A stretch of 5,686 bases of DNA from Candidatus Vogelbacteria bacterium CG10_big_fil_rev_8_21_14_0_10_51_16 (GTDB lineage Bacteria; Patescibacteriota; Minisyncoccia; Phycocordibacterales; JACRKE01), in contig PCYI01000011.1 of assembly GCA_002774795.1 (NCBI GenBank), positions 1 through 5,686 of the forward strand, given 5' to 3'. The notes below the pieces were generated by a model, which was given only the letters and a program-made list of their open reading frames with translations, had not been told where the DNA came from and ran no database searches. Within the stretch, counting starts at the first letter, position 1. Each line of letters begins with the position of its first letter. Positions 5,388-5,686 of the stretch are shown piece after piece. A program made the translations under genes and the position numbers.

Positions 5388-5395
5388 CCTCCTTT
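5388..5395 (-). promoter_or_regulatory. Consensus Shine-Dalgarno site of pyrH
   Basis: The minus strand reads AAAGGAGG followed by AGACCG and ATG. The near-perfect complement to the 16S rRNA tail at 6-nt spacing fixes the pyrH start at 5381. It is the only clear Shine-Dalgarno site among the five intact genes in the window. Confidence 0.9.
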
Positions 5396-5402
5396 GAAGG
5401 TA

Positions 5403-5469
5403 AGGGTTGTCGCAACCCTGAATTGTGGGCGGTACTGATGAAAAATCAGACTGCTCATAATTCAGGGTT
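5403..5469 (-). promoter_or_regulatory. pyrH leader with overlapping alternative hairpins
   Basis: In the pyrH leader RNA (minus strand), AACCCTGAATT (5469-5459) is the exact complement of AATTCAGGGTT (5424-5414). The second segment, as AGGGTTG (5419-5413), is also the exact complement of CAACCCT (5409-5403), only 7 nt before the Shine-Dalgarno site. The two pairings share AGGGTT and exclude each other. A smaller hairpin CTGAT/ATCAG (5449-5445 with 5439-5435) lies inside the long one. The layout resembles an attenuator or translational switch, but it has no T-run and the functional reading is inference. Alternatively, it is a dispersed palindrome sitting in the leader. Confidence 0.4.
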
Positions 5470-5498
5470 AGACAGATTAGAATGAGCAAAACCTGTTT

Positions 5499-5527
5499 AT
5501 TTAACCACACTGACGCTCTTGGTGCAA
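5499..5527 (-). promoter_or_regulatory. Possible promoter of pyrH
   Basis: On the minus strand TTGCAC (5527-5522) and TTAAAT (5504-5499) are 17 nt apart, matching at 3 of 6 and 4 of 6. Transcription from about 5492 would give a leader of about 110 nt that contains the alternative hairpins. This is a weak match, but no better pair was seen between it and the gene. Confidence 0.3.
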
Positions 5528-5534
5528 CCAAACT

Positions 5535-5610
5535 GCAACTTAGTGACTCGGCAACTTAGTGACTCGGTCACCAAGTGAGTTTACGCTTAGCGACCAGGTC
5601 ACTAAGTGAC
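5535..5610. repeat. Tandem 16-bp repeat with CTTAGTGAC / GTCACTAAG motifs
   Basis: GCAACTTAGTGACTCG occurs at 5535-5550 and again directly at 5551-5566. The complementary GTCACTAAG follows at 5598-5606 as part of the 13-bp palindrome GTCACTAAGTGAC (5598-5610), and degenerate relatives (GGTCACCAAGTGAG at 5566-5579, CTTAGCGACC at 5586-5595) fill the space between. The 305 nt from 5382 to the window end hold no convincing gene on either strand; they contain the pyrH leader, this repeat and the hairpins at the right edge. Confidence 0.65.
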
Positions 5611-5632
5611 TGTGAGTTACGAAATTGCCCCT

Positions 5633-5673
5633 CCCCCTAGCCAGGGGGTGAGAAGTGGGTAGGGCCCCACTTC
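5633..5673. repeat. Two adjacent G/C-rich hairpins at the right edge
   Basis: CCCCCT (5633-5638) pairs with AGGGGG (5643-5648) around an AGCC loop. GAAGTGGG (5652-5659) then pairs with CCCACTTC (5666-5673) around a 6-nt loop. Neither is followed by a T-run. They could be part of a dispersed repeat or the end of an upstream unit that lies beyond the window. Confidence 0.5.
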
Positions 5674-5686
5674 GCAAGACCGGAGC

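Noticed and set aside
4545..5438. Plus-strand open frame of 297 codons opposite pyrH
   Set aside because: The minus strand encodes an unmistakable UMP kinase with all motifs and a Shine-Dalgarno site.
5382..5531. Fifty-codon N-terminal extension of PyrH
   Set aside because: The stretch contains the Shine-Dalgarno site and leader palindromes, and the kinase domain begins right after ATG 5381.

Overview
The window reads as a chromosomal piece of a Candidate Phyla Radiation bacterium, most likely Parcubacteria/Patescibacteria. The basis is the style of the proteins (a short HtpX beginning MATLYTHIDT, LemA, a DUF4349 protein and a DUF1189-type protein, all small and membrane-bound), intergenic spacers made of short palindromic or GCACGAA-type repeats, and a tRNA with an encoded CCA. 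TGA, TAG and TAA all act as stops, so the genetic code is standard. The lineage is an inference from style, not from a search.

Layout. At the left edge (1-104) lie the first codons of a minus-strand transposase that looks like a REP-associated tyrosine transposase, with its promoter and a hairpin upstream of it. Next comes a short acidic plus-strand reading frame (113-265) with no visible ribosome site but a strong terminator (315-349). A tRNA-Ser(GGA) follows at 404-493, and its 3' end runs into a perfect 44-bp palindrome that serves as a two-way terminator against the next gene. From there everything is on the minus strand. In transcription order (right to left) it is pyrH (5381-4611), a DUF4349 protein (4317-3361), LemA (3181-2624), the zinc metalloprotease HtpX (2381-1476) and a DUF1189-type membrane protein (1416-559).

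How the genes may work together. PyrH is a housekeeping UMP kinase. It has a consensus Shine-Dalgarno site and an about 110-nt leader, and it is closed off by up to three successive hairpins, so it looks like its own transcription unit. The four genes after it encode membrane proteins with large soluble parts. LemA next to HtpX is a recurring bacterial pair. The flanking DUF4349 and DUF1189 proteins make the block look like an envelope stress or membrane-protein quality-control module. None of these four has a recognisable Shine-Dalgarno site; two have promoter-like boxes placed so that the transcript would start at or next to the start codon.

Non-coding DNA. Spacers at 2382-2623, 3182-3360 and 5382-5686 hold repeats rather than genes. 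The main ones are an inverted array of GCACGAA units, a CCGCCA/TGGCGG palindrome, a tandem 16-bp repeat with CTTAGTGAC motifs, and G/C-rich hairpins at the right edge. Nothing here is a CRISPR array, and no phage or plasmid gene is visible apart from the transposase edge.
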